From NCBI RefSeq assembly GCF_025397915.1, contig NZ_JALIDZ010000013.1:112407-176406 (forward strand): a stretch of 64,000 bases of DNA, given 5' to 3'. The stretch's first letter is position 1. The number at the start of each line of letters is the position of its first letter. Made by a program: the position numbers and the translations under genes. A model generated the notes under the pieces. The model ran no database searches and had not been told where the DNA came from. It was given only the letters and a program-made list of their open reading frames with translations. Positions 49,212-58,166 of this stretch are shown in pieces. Source of the DNA: Microbaculum marinisediminis (GTDB taxonomy: Bacteria; Pseudomonadota; Alphaproteobacteria; Rhizobiales; Tepidamorphaceae).

Positions 49212-49385
49212 CTATTTGCCTTTGATTGCGTCTTTCAGTCCGCCAACTGCGTTCTGCACCTTGCCTTCGATCTTGTCGGACTTGCCTTCAGCCTCCAGCT
49301 TGGCGTCGCCCACGGCCTTGCCGGCTGCTTCCTTGAGCTTGCCTTTGGCTTCCTTCGCCGAACCTATAATGCGGTCCTTGTTCAT
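49212..49385 (-). CDS. CsbD family stress protein
   Basis: 57 residues: MNKDRIIGSAKEAKGKLKEA, AGKAVGDAKLEAEGKSDKIE, GKVQNAVGGLKDAIKGK. This is the whole CsbD family fold, small and hydrophilic, usually induced by general stress. Ribosome site AAGGAGAAG precedes the ATG on the minus strand, and a strong terminator follows about 140 bp downstream, so it is monocistronic. Biochemical role unknown. Confidence 0.92.
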   Translation of the reverse strand: MNKDRIIGSAKEAKGKLKEAAGKAVGDAKLEAEGKSDKIEGKVQNAVGGLKDAIKGK

Positions 49386-49403
49386 GACTTCTTCTCCTTC
49401 TGT

Positions 49404-50162
49404 TTAGTGGGTGAGGCAGTCAAAACGACCGGTAATCGAAATCAAGGTTCCGAAACCGTTGGGACCCGTTAATGCCTCTATGCGCGCGTCGAGTTGCCTG
49501 ACTAGCGCCGCGACGATGCCCGTTCCTAGGCTGATCTCGGCCGGGAACTGATCGATATTGGGCTTGCCGACACCGTTGTCGGAAACGGTTAGCCTCCAGG
49601 CGTGCCCATCGACCTGATAGGTCACCGTGATCCTGCCGGTGCCGGCATCGGCCATGAAGGCATGCTTCAGGGCGTTGATGACCAACTCGGTGACAATGAG
49701 ACCCATGTTCGTCGCGACCGCGGATGAGACCGTGTCGGCGTCGGCCTGGACATCGATCGCGATCCTCTTGGCGTTGCCGACAACCGATGCAGTTAAATTC
49801 TCACAAAGCTGGCGCAGATAGGGTGCGAGTTCAGACCTGCCCCCCTCGCGTGAGGTCTGGAGTTGCTGCTGCACAGTTGCCACCGCCAGGATGCGTCGGT
49901 GGGCATTCTCCAGATGCAGGCGCGTCTCCTCGGAGTGCACTTTGCGTGCATCCCGAGCCAGAATGCTCGCGATGATCTGCAAGCTATTGCCGACACGGTG
50001 ATGCACTTCCCGCAGGAGAGTTTCCTTGCGCTGAAGCAGCTCTGCCATTCGCTCGATGCGGTATTGCTGGCTTCGTGGATGGATCTCCGGAACCGACCAC
50101 TGTCTTTCGATCACAGACGGTGTCGTCCGGAGCGGCTCCCTGAACAGACTCAGTGTTGTCAT
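49404..50162 (-). CDS. sensor histidine kinase of the HisKA_2/HWE type
   Basis: 252 residues from the ATG at 50160-50162, which has GGGAG upstream; a frame extending to 50252 is thought spurious. No membrane segment or sensor domain. Phospho-acceptor block 'LLREVHHRVGNSLQIIASIL' is the HisKA_2 pattern (HHRVKN-like). The ATPase part has 'MGLIVTELVINALKHAF' (N box), 'RLTVSDNGVGKP' (G1) and LGTGIVAALVRQL (G2). In alphaproteobacteria such soluble kinases commonly feed the PhyR-NepR-EcfG general stress response. That link is inferred; no phyR or ecfG is in the window. Confidence 0.88.
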   Translation of the reverse strand: MTTLSLFREPLRTTPSVIERQWSVPEIHPRSQQYRIERMAELLQRKETLLREVHHRVGNSLQIIASILARDARKVHSEETRLHLENAHRRILAVATVQQQLQTSREGGRSELAPYLRQLCENLTASVVGNAKRIAIDVQADADTVSSAVATNMGLIVTELVINALKHAFMADAGTGRITVTYQVDGHAWRLTVSDNGVGKPNIDQFPAEISLGTGIVAALVRQLDARIEALTGPNGFGTLISITGRFDCLTH

Positions 50163-50315
50163 TTTGGTGCTCCCACAAGTGGCGCCCAAACTCGTTCCCG
50201 CCGGGCCCGGCTGGGACAAACGTCCAAGGCGGCTTCCGCCGCTTAACGGCATTTGGATCTGAGGAGGACGAACCCTTCAGTAAAAGCTTATGCCTGTACA
50301 GACGTGAGGACTGTG

Positions 50316-50336
50316 CAGAATTGATCATCGGGCGAA
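50316..50336. repeat. 21-bp direct repeat, second copy at 53211-53231
   Basis: Bases 50316-50336 and 53211-53231 differ at one position. In both places they lie just beyond the last codons of a Crp/Fnr-type regulator (the trace here ends QPHIER), showing that a regulator gene end and its 3' flank were copied. Confidence 0.7.
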
Positions 50337-50548
50337 TCCAACGGCGGTTCTGCGCTCGATGTGCGGCTGAGGCTGCCTGAACGGGACGCGCGGTGCTAAT
50401 CCCAAAGATACCGAGTTCAACACACGCATGGGCTGCCAGGGCATCCTCCTCATCGGCAAAACGGGCTACGCCGATAGCACAAGCCTGATACTCAACAAGC
50501 CCTAGGTGGTGTTGACAAAGTCCCTGATGAGAATCGGCATTGAGGAAA

Positions 50549-51415
50549 TTATGCCGGCGTGACCGTGACGCACACGTCAAGCGCCTCGAACGCCGCGATA
50601 TCACCGATGAAGCTGCCCGAAACCGGCATGACCTGGCGTATGTGACGCGCGACGGCGACCGGTATCAGGTTGAAACCACCCACGCTGCGATTGGTGGGGT
50701 CGAACATGATCCAGCCGGCGCCGGGTAGGTAGACCTCCGCCCAGGCATGGGTCGAGCCCGAGCCGCCCGAGCCGGTCAGGTTGCGATCCGGGTCGTACAT
50801 ATAGCCGGAGACGATCCGGGCGCCGAAGCCCAGCGCGCGCACCGCATCGACGAACAGCACCGCGAAATCGCGACATGAGCCCTTGCCGCGCGCCAGCGTC
50901 TGGACGGCTGACTGCGCGGATTCGTCTTCGCGCTCTTCGTAAACGATCTGCGCGGCGACGCCCTGGCTGATGTCTTTCAGCAGCGATAGCGTGTCCGTGC
51001 CCTCGTGGGCGACGAAACCCCGCGCCCATTCGCGCAACTCTCCGGTGGGGTCGAGATAGGCTTGCAGGCGCAGACCGCCCAGATCGGTCATCTCGTCTTC
51101 GCTCAGCAGGAAAGGATAGGTCGACGCCGAGGCGGAAATGTCGAAAACCGGCCATTTCTCGACATCGAGCGTCAGTGTGGCGACGCTGTCGATGATGAGC
51201 GCGTCGGCGGGCTCAAGGAAGGTCGCCGTCGCCACGCTGTTGCCCGTCACGTCATGCGCCCAGCTGACGGCCGCGGCGGGAGAGACCTCCAGCTCATACT
51301 TGTGAAGGCGCAGCGTGCGGCTCTCCTTCGGACGCAGCATCAGCCGGTGGGGACCGAACGCCGTCGGCTGCCGGTAGCGGTAGGTCGTGCGGTGACGCAC
51401 GATGAGGCGGGTCAA
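50549..51415 (-). CDS. transglutaminase-like cysteine protease family protein
   Basis: 288 residues from a TTG start at 51413-51415, chosen because the sequence from there (LIVRHRTTYRYRQPTAFGPH) is the normal N-terminus of this family and no ATG fits. N-terminal bacterial transglutaminase-associated beta domain, then the catalytic triad: Cys in GKGSCRDFAVLFVDAVRALG, His in GSTHAWAEVYLPGAGWIMFD, and Asp in DPTNRSVGG. Usually found with an alpha-E/DUF403 and circularly permuted ATP-grasp partner; neither is here. An IS5 remnant stub follows its stop (50502-50516). Confidence 0.88.
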   Translation of the reverse strand: MTRLIVRHRTTYRYRQPTAFGPHRLMLRPKESRTLRLHKYELEVSPAAAVSWAHDVTGNSVATATFLEPADALIIDSVATLTLDVEKWPVFDISASASTYPFLLSEDEMTDLGGLRLQAYLDPTGELREWARGFVAHEGTDTLSLLKDISQGVAAQIVYEEREDESAQSAVQTLARGKGSCRDFAVLFVDAVRALGFGARIVSGYMYDPDRNLTGSGGSGSTHAWAEVYLPGAGWIMFDPTNRSVGGFNLIPVAVARHIRQVMPVSGSFIGDIAAFEALDVCVTVTPA

Positions 51416-51693
51416 TGGGTTGATCCGGCGAGGGCTGCATCTCCGGCGGGCAAGGCGGCGATACGGCGACGCGAAAGGCCCGGGCTCGGATACGCCGCGT
51501 ATTCGTAAGCCATGTCAGCCTCCACATACATGTATGGATCGATCATGACCCAATGCGGCGTCTCGTTCCAGCATTGGGCGGCGCATTTGAAGGGCATCGC
51601 ATTTTTGGAGTCCTATCGACGAAGCTGATTCCCAACGCGGTCGAAGCGTGATTCAAGACTGGCTTTTGGGAGGCGGTCTTGGTTCGCGGGCTG

Positions 51694-52459
51694 ATGACGG
51701 ACGAGGAATGGGGGTACTTGAACCCTTCGTGGTGGCGACCGGTGGCAAGAGAGGCCGGCCGCCTTCAGATCATCGCCGGGTGCTGGACGGTATCTTCTGG
51801 ATCGCACGCACCGGTGCGCCATGGCGTGACTTTCGCGACTATTTTGGTCCATGGACGCGGGTCTACCGCCAGTTCCGCCGCTGGACACTCGCCGGCGTCT
51901 GGGAGCTGATGCTCGAGGCGCTAGCCGAGAGCGGGGCGGTACCCGACAGCCTGCCGATGGTCGATTCCACCATCGTTCGCGCGCACCATCAAGCTGCGGG
52001 CGATAAAGGGGGACTCAAAAGCAGGGTTTTGAGCGCTCAAAAGGTGGCTTCACGACCAAGATACACCTTCGCACCAACGCCGAAGGCCTGCCCATAGCCG
52101 CGGAGATCACCGGCGGAGAAGTCTCCGACTACAAGGGCTATGACGTCTTAATGAACGCCCATGGGCCGGCTCCGCGCGTTCTCCTCGCCGACAAGGGCTA
52201 TGACAGCGACCATATCCGCACATCGCTTGAAGCTGCTGGCGCGGTGCCAATGATACCGGCCCGCAGAAACCGCAACAATCCTGTCCAGATCGACGACTTC
52301 GTCTATGCGCTGAGAAACCGTATCGAGCGGTGCTTCAACAAGCTGCGCTGCTTACGCCGCCTCGCGACCCGCTACGACAAGACCGCCGAAATCTATCTCG
52401 GCTTCATCCATCTCGCCTCGATCCGGCTCTGGTTCCGGCACTTCGTCAACACCACCTAG
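51694..52459 (+). pseudogene. IS5-family transposase with two frameshifts
   Basis: Three frames in order cover a whole IS5 (IS427-like) transposase: MTDEEWGYL, then 'EPFVVATGGKRGRPPSDHRR' with TGAPWRDFRDYFGPWTRVYR and MVDSTIVRAHHQAAG, then QGFERSKGGFTTKIHLRTNA, 'LLADKGYDSDHIRTSLEAAG' and RIERCFNKLRCLRRLATRYD. Shifts lie at about 51720 and 52010-52020 (a G run). Catalytic Asp, Asp and Glu positions survive, but the product is broken. Its last 15 bp recur inverted at 50502-50516. Confidence 0.85.
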
Positions 52460-53052
52460 TTATCCTGCTGGCCAAAACCGCGCGGCCGGCCCACGCCCAT
52501 TCCTATTGTCGGCAGCACGATCTCGTCGGCGATTTCTTTCTGCTCGTCGGTCAAGACCGCGAAGAGCTTGTCGGCCGAAGAATGAACTGCACGCACTTGT
52601 TCGAGGCGAGCTTCCAGATGCGTTTCCTGCAGGGCCAGCCGATCGGGCAATGACTCCCTCAGGAATTCGCCGGAGGAATACTCCTCCATCATCGAGCGCA
52701 TCGTGTCATTGTGCCTCTCGGCGGTGCTGCGTATGGTCGCGGAGAATTCATCCCAAGCTGATTCTTGGTCGTCGGTAATTTTCAGTTCGGTCTTGAGGTA
52801 AGCGAGCCGGCCGTCGACGCGCTCGAGCATCATGTCGACGCCAAGGCCCATCATAGGTCCACTCATGCCAACCGTTCCATGACGACCCATCATCGGGCCC
52901 TCAGCCCATTCGCCTATTGGCGGCCCGCCCCCCATCATCCGGCCCATGCGATCCCACCAGCTGCTCTCGCCGGCAGCCAATGACGTGGGAGACGCTATCG
53001 CCAATGCGAGCATTCCGGCCGCAACTGCCGGCATCCACTTGAAATTGGGCAT
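52456..53052 (-). CDS. Spy/CpxP family (LTXXQ-motif) periplasmic protein
   Basis: 198 residues. Residues 1-27 form a signal peptide (SPTSLAAGES). A Gly/Met-rich segment (MGRMMGGGPP, MMGRHGTVGMSGPMMG) precedes the helical chaperone-like domain with 'LKITDDQESAWDEFSATIRS' and LFAVLTDEQKEIADEI, the two LTxxQ-type motifs. Members of this family are periplasmic chaperones or metal sensors. The Met-rich part may bind copper. It has GGAATTC-region ribosome site AAAGGAATT upstream on the minus strand. Confidence 0.87.
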   Translation of the reverse strand: MPNFKWMPAVAAGMLALAIASPTSLAAGESSWWDRMGRMMGGGPPIGEWAEGPMMGRHGTVGMSGPMMGLGVDMMLERVDGRLAYLKTELKITDDQESAWDEFSATIRSTAERHNDTMRSMMEEYSSGEFLRESLPDRLALQETHLEARLEQVRAVHSSADKLFAVLTDEQKEIADEIVLPTIGMGVGRPRGFGQQDN

Positions 53053-53242
53053 GGTGAATTCCTTTCAAGGTCGCCATCGAACGAAGAAATTGCGTTTGCC
53101 GGCCCGATGTGGCGGCGATCGAGGGGCTATGGCCGATTTGCAAGAATCCGGGGTTCTATCGAACGATCCGGATTGATTAACTTACGCCCTGCAGCGAGGC
53201 GATGGCTGTACAGAATTGATCATCGGACGAAACGACAGGGCT

Positions 53243-53462
53243 TCAGCGCTCTATGTACGGCTGATCGTGCAGGACTGCATTCAGCAACGAGGGGTGGACC
53301 TCGATTCCGCCGTTGTAGGAAATAAAGCCGAGCTTGCGGAACCTGTTCATGAAAAAGCTGACGCGGGCGCGTGTCGTGCCGATCATCTGGGCGAGGGTCT
53401 CCTGGCTGATCTTCGCGATCACTGGCTCCGGATCGCTGTCCTTGCCGAAATTCGGCCGACGC
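53243..53462 (-). pseudogene. Crp/Fnr-family regulator, C-terminal fragment
   Basis: Minus-strand frame NFGKDSDPEPVIAKISQETL, AQMIGTTRARVSFFMNRFRK, LGFISYNGGIEVHPSLLNAV and QPYIER, then a stop at 53243-53245. It is about 85% identical by eye to the end of the intact regulator at 54995-55666 and contains its HTH domain. The cNMP-binding half is missing. It lies as a direct copy on the other side of nhaA. Confidence 0.82.
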
Positions 53463-53624
53463 CCGCAGCCATCCGCTTCCCATGGCCCCGATTTCTAAGT
53501 CTTGGTCGGGGCCTGTAAGATGGGGACGTCCAAGCAGACTTTGTCACGATACGCCTGCCGATAACGAGCCCACATAATGAGCTCCCACCAGCATACGGGA
53601 TGAGGAAGGGGATTTGTCCGCACC

Positions 53625-54947
53625 ATGCCTGAAGACAGCCAGGGCCTCCCCCGTGAAATCGCCGACCGCTTTTCCAAGCCATTCGGACGCTTCCTGAGGA
53701 TTGAAGCTGCCTCCGGCATCCTGCTGCTCGTCGCTGCCCTTGCTGCGTTGGGCCTGGCGAACTCTTCATGGTCAAGCTCTTTCCTGGCGTTTTGGGAAAT
53801 ACCGATCGGCCTTCATTTCGGGCCGTTGGATTTCACACGCTCACTGCAGCACTGGATCAATGACGGCTTGATGACCTTCTTCTTCTTCGTCGTCGCACTG
53901 GAGCTAAAAAGGGAGCTCGTGCTCGGCGAGCTGCGAAATCTGCGGACCGCCGCGCTGCCGTTCGCCGGAGCGCTCGGTGGCATGGTGGTTCCGGTCGCTC
54001 TCTATCTTGTGCTCATGGTCGGACAGACCGGCGTGCACGGCTGGGGCACGGTGATGGCCACAGACACGGCTTTTGTCATCGGATGCCTGGCGCTTTTCGG
54101 TTCCCGCATTCCACCAAGCCTGCGCCTTTTCCTGCTGTCCTTGGCGATCTTCGATGACGTGGGAGCGATCCTGGTCGTGGCCGTCGGCTACGGCGAGGCG
54201 TTGAACTGGCTTGCGCTCGCGCTCGGGACACTGGTCGTTGCCGCAGTTGCGGGGCTGGCTCGTCTGGGTATTCGGAGTGTTCCCGTCTATTTTTTCTTCG
54301 GTGCGGCGGTCTGGTTGTGCTTCGACGCCTCAGGCATTCACGCCACGGTGGCTGGTGTCGTGCTCGGCTTGATGACGCCGACGCGGATCTGGGTCAGCGA
54401 CGAACGCCTGCGCAGTATTCTCGGGCGCGTATTGGCGCAACCGACGCAAGAAGAGGTAGAGGGGCATGGCCCGGACCGAAGCGATCTTCGCCGAGCCGGA
54501 AGAGCGGTGACTGAATCGCTTTCCCCTGTGGAGCGGCTGGAATTGATGCTCCATCCTTGGGCGGGATTCGTGATCATGCCGATCTTCGCACTGGCCAATG
54601 CCGGCGTGGCAATTTCCGGTGCCGACATCGGACAGCAGGTCTCCGTGGCCATCTTTGCAGGTCTGGTGCTCGGCAAGCCGATCGGCGTTTTGGCATTCAG
54701 TTGGCTCGCTATGCGCCTTGGCCTTGCCATTCGGGCAACCAGCCTGAGTTGGTCGTTCCTGGCCGCCGGTGCTTTCCTGACCGGAATCGGCTTTACCATG
54801 TCGCTGTTCATCGCGGGCCTGGCCTACTCTCCCGGCACGCTCGACGCGGCCAAGCTCGGTATCCTGGGTGGATCCACGATTTCCGCTGTCATCGGCCTCG
54901 CGATTCTGGTCGTATTGACCTCCAGAGGGCGGATTGCGCTCCGGTGA
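53625..54947 (+). CDS. nhaA: Na+/H+ antiporter NhaA
   Basis: 440 residues, about 12 helices. N-terminal 'FLRIEAASGILLLVAALAAL' and HWINDGLMTFFFFVVALELK REL region, then 'MATDTAFVIGCLALFG' and the ion-binding Asp pair in 'LSLAIFDDVGAILVVA' (corresponding to Asp163/Asp164 of the E. coli protein). The C-terminal half ends with 'GIGFTMSLFIAGLAYSPGTL'. It exchanges sodium or lithium for protons at the inner membrane. Flanked by a truncated and an intact copy of the same Crp/Fnr regulator gene. Confidence 0.95.
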   Translation: MPEDSQGLPREIADRFSKPFGRFLRIEAASGILLLVAALAALGLANSSWSSSFLAFWEIPIGLHFGPLDFTRSLQHWINDGLMTFFFFVVALELKRELVLGELRNLRTAALPFAGALGGMVVPVALYLVLMVGQTGVHGWGTVMATDTAFVIGCLALFGSRIPPSLRLFLLSLAIFDDVGAILVVAVGYGEALNWLALALGTLVVAAVAGLARLGIRSVPVYFFFGAAVWLCFDASGIHATVAGVVLGLMTPTRIWVSDERLRSILGRVLAQPTQEEVEGHGPDRSDLRRAGRAVTESLSPVERLELMLHPWAGFVIMPIFALANAGVAISGADIGQQVSVAIFAGLVLGKPIGVLAFSWLAMRLGLAIRATSLSWSFLAAGAFLTGIGFTMSLFIAGLAYSPGTLDAAKLGILGGSTISAVIGLAILVVLTSRGRIALR

Positions 54948-54994
54948 GCCTGCGGTCCCGCCATCATCCAGCACGCGGTTTTCCGCCGGGCGGG

Positions 54995-55666
54995 TCAACG
55001 TTCGATGTGCGGCTTATCGTGCAAGACCACATTCAGCAGCGAACTGTGCACCTCAATCCCGCCGTTGTAGGAAATGAAGCCCAGTCTTCGGAATTTGTTC
55101 ATGAAGAAGCTCACCCGAGCCCGCGTCGTTCCGACCATCTGGGCCAAGGCCTCCTGGCTGATCTTCGCGATCATCGGCTGCGGTTTGCCCTCCTGGCCGA
55201 AATTCGCCAGAAGCAGCAGTGTTCGGGCGAGACGCTTCTCGCTTGAATTGAAGAGCTGATCAACAAGGTCGGCTTCGGTGCGTACGGCGCGACTGAGCAG
55301 ATGGACAATGAACAACTCGGAGAATTCCGGATCCTCATGGATCAGACTGACAAGGGCTTCCTTCTTGAGCCTTACAATGAGTGAATCTGTCTCAGCCGTT
55401 GCCGTTGAAATGCGCTGAGGCTGTCCTGCAAGACACCCTTCGCCGAAGAATTCGTTTTCGCCGAGCATCGCCACGATGGCTTCCTTGCCCTGCTCGGAAA
55501 GCACGCTGATCCTCACTCTTCCCCGTTGAACGAAGAAAGCGGCGTCAGCAGCTTCCCCTTGCGAGAACACGATCTGATCCTTTCGGAACTCGGCGGTGCT
55601 GCGGCCGCCATCGAGCTTCGAGAGCAAGGCGTTTGCATCGAACTTCAATTGAGATTTGGTCGTCAT
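54995..55666 (-). CDS. Crp/Fnr-family transcriptional regulator
   Basis: 223 residues. Cyclic-nucleotide-binding-like domain at about 25-140 with 'FSQGEAADAAFFVQRGRVRI' and GENEFFGEGCLAGQPQRIST. C-terminal HTH_Crp domain with KISQEALAQMVGTTRARVSF and FMNKFRRLGFISYNGGIEVH. The Cys pattern of oxygen-sensing FNR proteins is absent, and the phosphate-binding Arg of Crp is not clear. Convergent with nhaA and divergent from the fatty acid desaturase gene. A partial second copy is at 53243-53462. Confidence 0.92.
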   Translation of the reverse strand: MTTKSQLKFDANALLSKLDGGRSTAEFRKDQIVFSQGEAADAAFFVQRGRVRISVLSEQGKEAIVAMLGENEFFGEGCLAGQPQRISTATAETDSLIVRLKKEALVSLIHEDPEFSELFIVHLLSRAVRTEADLVDQLFNSSEKRLARTLLLLANFGQEGKPQPMIAKISQEALAQMVGTTRARVSFFMNKFRRLGFISYNGGIEVHSSLLNVVLHDKPHIER

Positions 55667-55981
55667 AAGGCGCTCCCTTCAGGCAACCTCTGCGAATTCA
55701 AATAGCGGCACGGAGGCGGCCGTTTGAGACCGTTCGGGCGCCGAGTGTCGTCCGGCCCCGCGATGTCCGAACGAGAGGCTCCGGGCGTGCCCGCTGGGAG
55801 CCTCAACCCATACCCGCCGGAGGGGGTGTCCAATATCGTACAGACGGTTCTGCGACATCTTGTTAGATTTACTGGCCATTGGTCGGCTTTTCCAGCGTGC
55901 CGAACGTCGCAGAATCTGGGGCCCGGCGACCTTGCCGGTCTTCATCATTTGACCGCCGCATCTAATCAGGAAAAATCATGC
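55667..55981. other. divergent intergenic region, Crp/Fnr and desaturase
   Basis: 315 bp holding the start signals of two divergent genes. A long plus-strand frame (from 55724) crosses most of it in frame with the desaturase, but the residues are unlike the family. AGGAAAAATC before 55982 marks the real start. No dyad of note. Confidence 0.4.
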
Positions 55982-57004
55982 ATGCATGAACAATCTGAAG
56001 CGAAGCCAGATGCCCGTCGTTTGATGGGGGACCTTGCCGCATATCGCGACGCGGACAGGGCGCGCAGTTTGTTCGAATTGGGAATCACAGCGGTGCCGTT
56101 CGTGCTGCTCTGGGTCCTGATGTGGGCAGCGTTGGACGCCGGCTATTGGTTAGGACTGCTCCTCGCTCTGCCGGCTGCGGGCTTCCTGGTCCGCCTCTTC
56201 ATGATTCAGCACGATTGCGGCCACGGATCCTTCTTCCGCCGGCGGTCCACCAATGACTGGGTCGGACGCGCTATCGGCGTCCTGACACTGACGCCTTATG
56301 ATTCCTGGCGGCATTCCCATGCCCAGCATCATGCGAGCTCCGGCAATCTCGATCGCCGCGATATCGGCAGCATCAACACGCTGACCGTGGCACAGTTTCG
56401 GGCGCGGACACGATTGCGCCAACTCCTCTACCGCCTCTACCGCCATCCGATCGTGATGTTCGGCGTGGGACCGGCCTATCTGTTCATCTTGCGCCATCGG
56501 CTCCCGACGGACCTCATGCGCAGTGACTGGCAGTCTTGGGTGAGCGCAATGATGACGAACCTGGCGATCGCGTTCCTATTCGCTGCGGTTATCTGGCTTA
56601 TCGGCGTGGTGCCGTTCCTGCTCGTGCAACTGCCGATAACGCTTCTCGCAGCTTCTCTCGGCGTCTGGCTGTTCTACATTCAACACCAGTTTGAAGACAC
56701 GCTCTGGGAGCACGATCCGGACTGGAACTTCCACGACGCGGCGCTGCACGGCAGCTCGCACTATGACTTGCCGCCCGTGCTGCGGTGGTTCACCGCCAAC
56801 ATCGGGGTGCATCACGTGCACCACCTATCAAGCCGGATTCCGTACTACCGCCTGCCCGAAGTGCTGCGAGACCGGCCGGAGCTCCGGCATATCGGCCGGC
56901 TTACTTTGCTCCAAAGCCTGAAGGGTATCCGGCTCGCGCTCTGGGACGAAAACGAGCGGCGACTGGTCTCTTTCGCAGAGGCCCGCACCGCGACTGTTCG
57001 ATGA
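55982..57004 (+). CDS. membrane fatty acid desaturase
   Basis: 340 residues from ATG 55982 with AGGAAAA upstream. Three histidine boxes characterise the FA_desaturase family: QHDCGHGSFF, 'WRHSHAQHHASSGNLDRRDI', and GVHHVHHLSSRIPYYRL. Four to six hydrophobic helices lie between them. It introduces a double bond into fatty acyl chains in the inner membrane using a di-iron centre. With the cyclopropane synthase it could allow membrane-lipid remodelling, possibly under control of the divergent Crp/Fnr regulator. Confidence 0.92.
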   Translation: MHEQSEAKPDARRLMGDLAAYRDADRARSLFELGITAVPFVLLWVLMWAALDAGYWLGLLLALPAAGFLVRLFMIQHDCGHGSFFRRRSTNDWVGRAIGVLTLTPYDSWRHSHAQHHASSGNLDRRDIGSINTLTVAQFRARTRLRQLLYRLYRHPIVMFGVGPAYLFILRHRLPTDLMRSDWQSWVSAMMTNLAIAFLFAAVIWLIGVVPFLLVQLPITLLAASLGVWLFYIQHQFEDTLWEHDPDWNFHDAALHGSSHYDLPPVLRWFTANIGVHHVHHLSSRIPYYRLPEVLRDRPELRHIGRLTLLQSLKGIRLALWDENERRLVSFAEARTATVR

Positions 57005-57208
57005 CTGAAGAAGGGAGCCGACGGCGTCTAGCCAAGTTCTCGCCGAAACGGCGGCGAACCATCGTCGTGGGCCTATGCGTCGATTTGAACGCGCAGGCCA
57101 CCGTTGCGCTGGGGCGCCGGCTTGGAACGACCAATCAGGGCCAATTGCGAACTCGACGGCCTCATCGGACAGGTCCGCATCCTAGGTCGTGGTGAGGATT
57201 TAGGGTTT

Positions 57209-58142
57209 TCACCTGAGGAGCAAGTGAATTGCTCCGAGGGTGACGAATCCCATGAAGTTGGCGAGCAGCTTGTCATAGCGCGTTGCGATACGGCGGAAGT
57301 GTTTGAGCCTATTGAAGAAACGCTGGGTCTGGTTGCGCTCCTTGTAGAGGTTCTAATCACAGGGATGCGGTCTGCGACGTTTGTGGCGTGGCGGGATGAC
57401 AGGGACGGCGCCGGCGTCGAGGATAGTGTCGTGAAAGTGCTCGGCATCCCCCGGGTCCGCTTTAGGCGGCCCGAGGGCAGGCTCCTGCCCGGTCGGCGAT
57501 GACGGCACCGCAGGCAAGCCCCTCGATCAGTGCCGCGCCGAACAGCACCTCGCCACGATGGCCAGGGCTGGCAATCAGGCTGACGGGATTGCCGAGGCCG
57601 TCGGTGGCTGCGTGCACCTTGGTGCCTAAGCCGCCTTTTGAGCGGCCAAGACCCTGGGCATCAGGCCCCCTTTTTGCCGCCGCGCGCCACTGGCGTGCTG
57701 GTGGGCGCAGACGACAGTGGCATCGACGCACAGCCACTCGAAATCGCCGTCATGGCTCAACGCCTTGAAAAGACTCCTATACACGCCACGCGCCACCCGA
57801 TCATAGATACCCCCGGCTAAAGCCGGGGTTCTTTTCCGGTACGGCCCTTCGGGCCGACCGGCTGTTCCTTGCGGCGTTCCTTGCTTCAGTCGCAGCCGGA
57901 TTGCTCATTCATCCACAGCTAAAGCCGTGGTATTCTGTCCTACGGACCGCATAATAGCGCCGCTTCACTGTCCGGTAATCGCCGAACCGCTCCGGCAGGT
58001 CGCGCCACGGGGCGCCTGACCGGGCCATCCACAACAGCGCATCCATGAACAGGCGGTTGTTCATGCGCGGCCCACGCTTGCCCTTGCAGCCGCCCCGCAG
58101 CAACGGCGCGAGACGCGCCCATTGCGCATCGGTGAGGCAATC
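57209..58142 (-). pseudogene. IS5-family transposase relic, interrupted by a hairpin element
   Basis: On the minus strand: LTDAQWARLAPLLRGGCKGK and MNNRLFMDALLWMARSGAPW then DYRTVKRRYYAV (58140-57947); interruption 57808-57946; then YDRVAWRVYRSLFKALSHDG, FEWLCVDATVVCAHQHASGA, SKGGLGTKVHAATDGLGNPV, a stop at IADRA, HDTILDAGAVPVIPPRHKRR, and YKERNQTQRFFNRLKHFRRI down to a stop at 57209-57211. Frameshifts and stops are numerous. A different subgroup from the IS5 copy at 51.7 kb. Confidence 0.82.
57808..57946. mobile_element. MITE-like hairpin element inserted in the IS5 relic
   Basis: About 139 bp without coding capacity, interrupting the IS5 transposase exactly between RYYAV and YDRVAW. It carries CCCCGGCT-AA-AGCCGGGG (57811-57828), CGGCCC-TTC-GGGCCG (57842-57856) and CCACAGC-TAAA-GCCGTGG (57913-57930). 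Both ends share the word GCTAAAGCC in a stem-loop and TTCT beyond it. This subterminal hairpin plan is that of IS200/IS605-type ends, so a non-autonomous derivative of such an element is likely. Confidence 0.68.
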
Positions 58143-58166
58143 CGGATTTCATTGAGGGAGCCTCTT

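Noticed and set aside
49984..50604. 206-codon frame upstream of the histidine kinase
   Set aside because: Overlaps the kinase gene in another frame and crosses Crp/Fnr-type debris; no protein similarity seen.
51412..51597. 61-codon frame upstream of the transglutaminase gene
   Set aside because: Overlaps the start of the transglutaminase gene; no ribosome site or family recognised, composition unremarkable.
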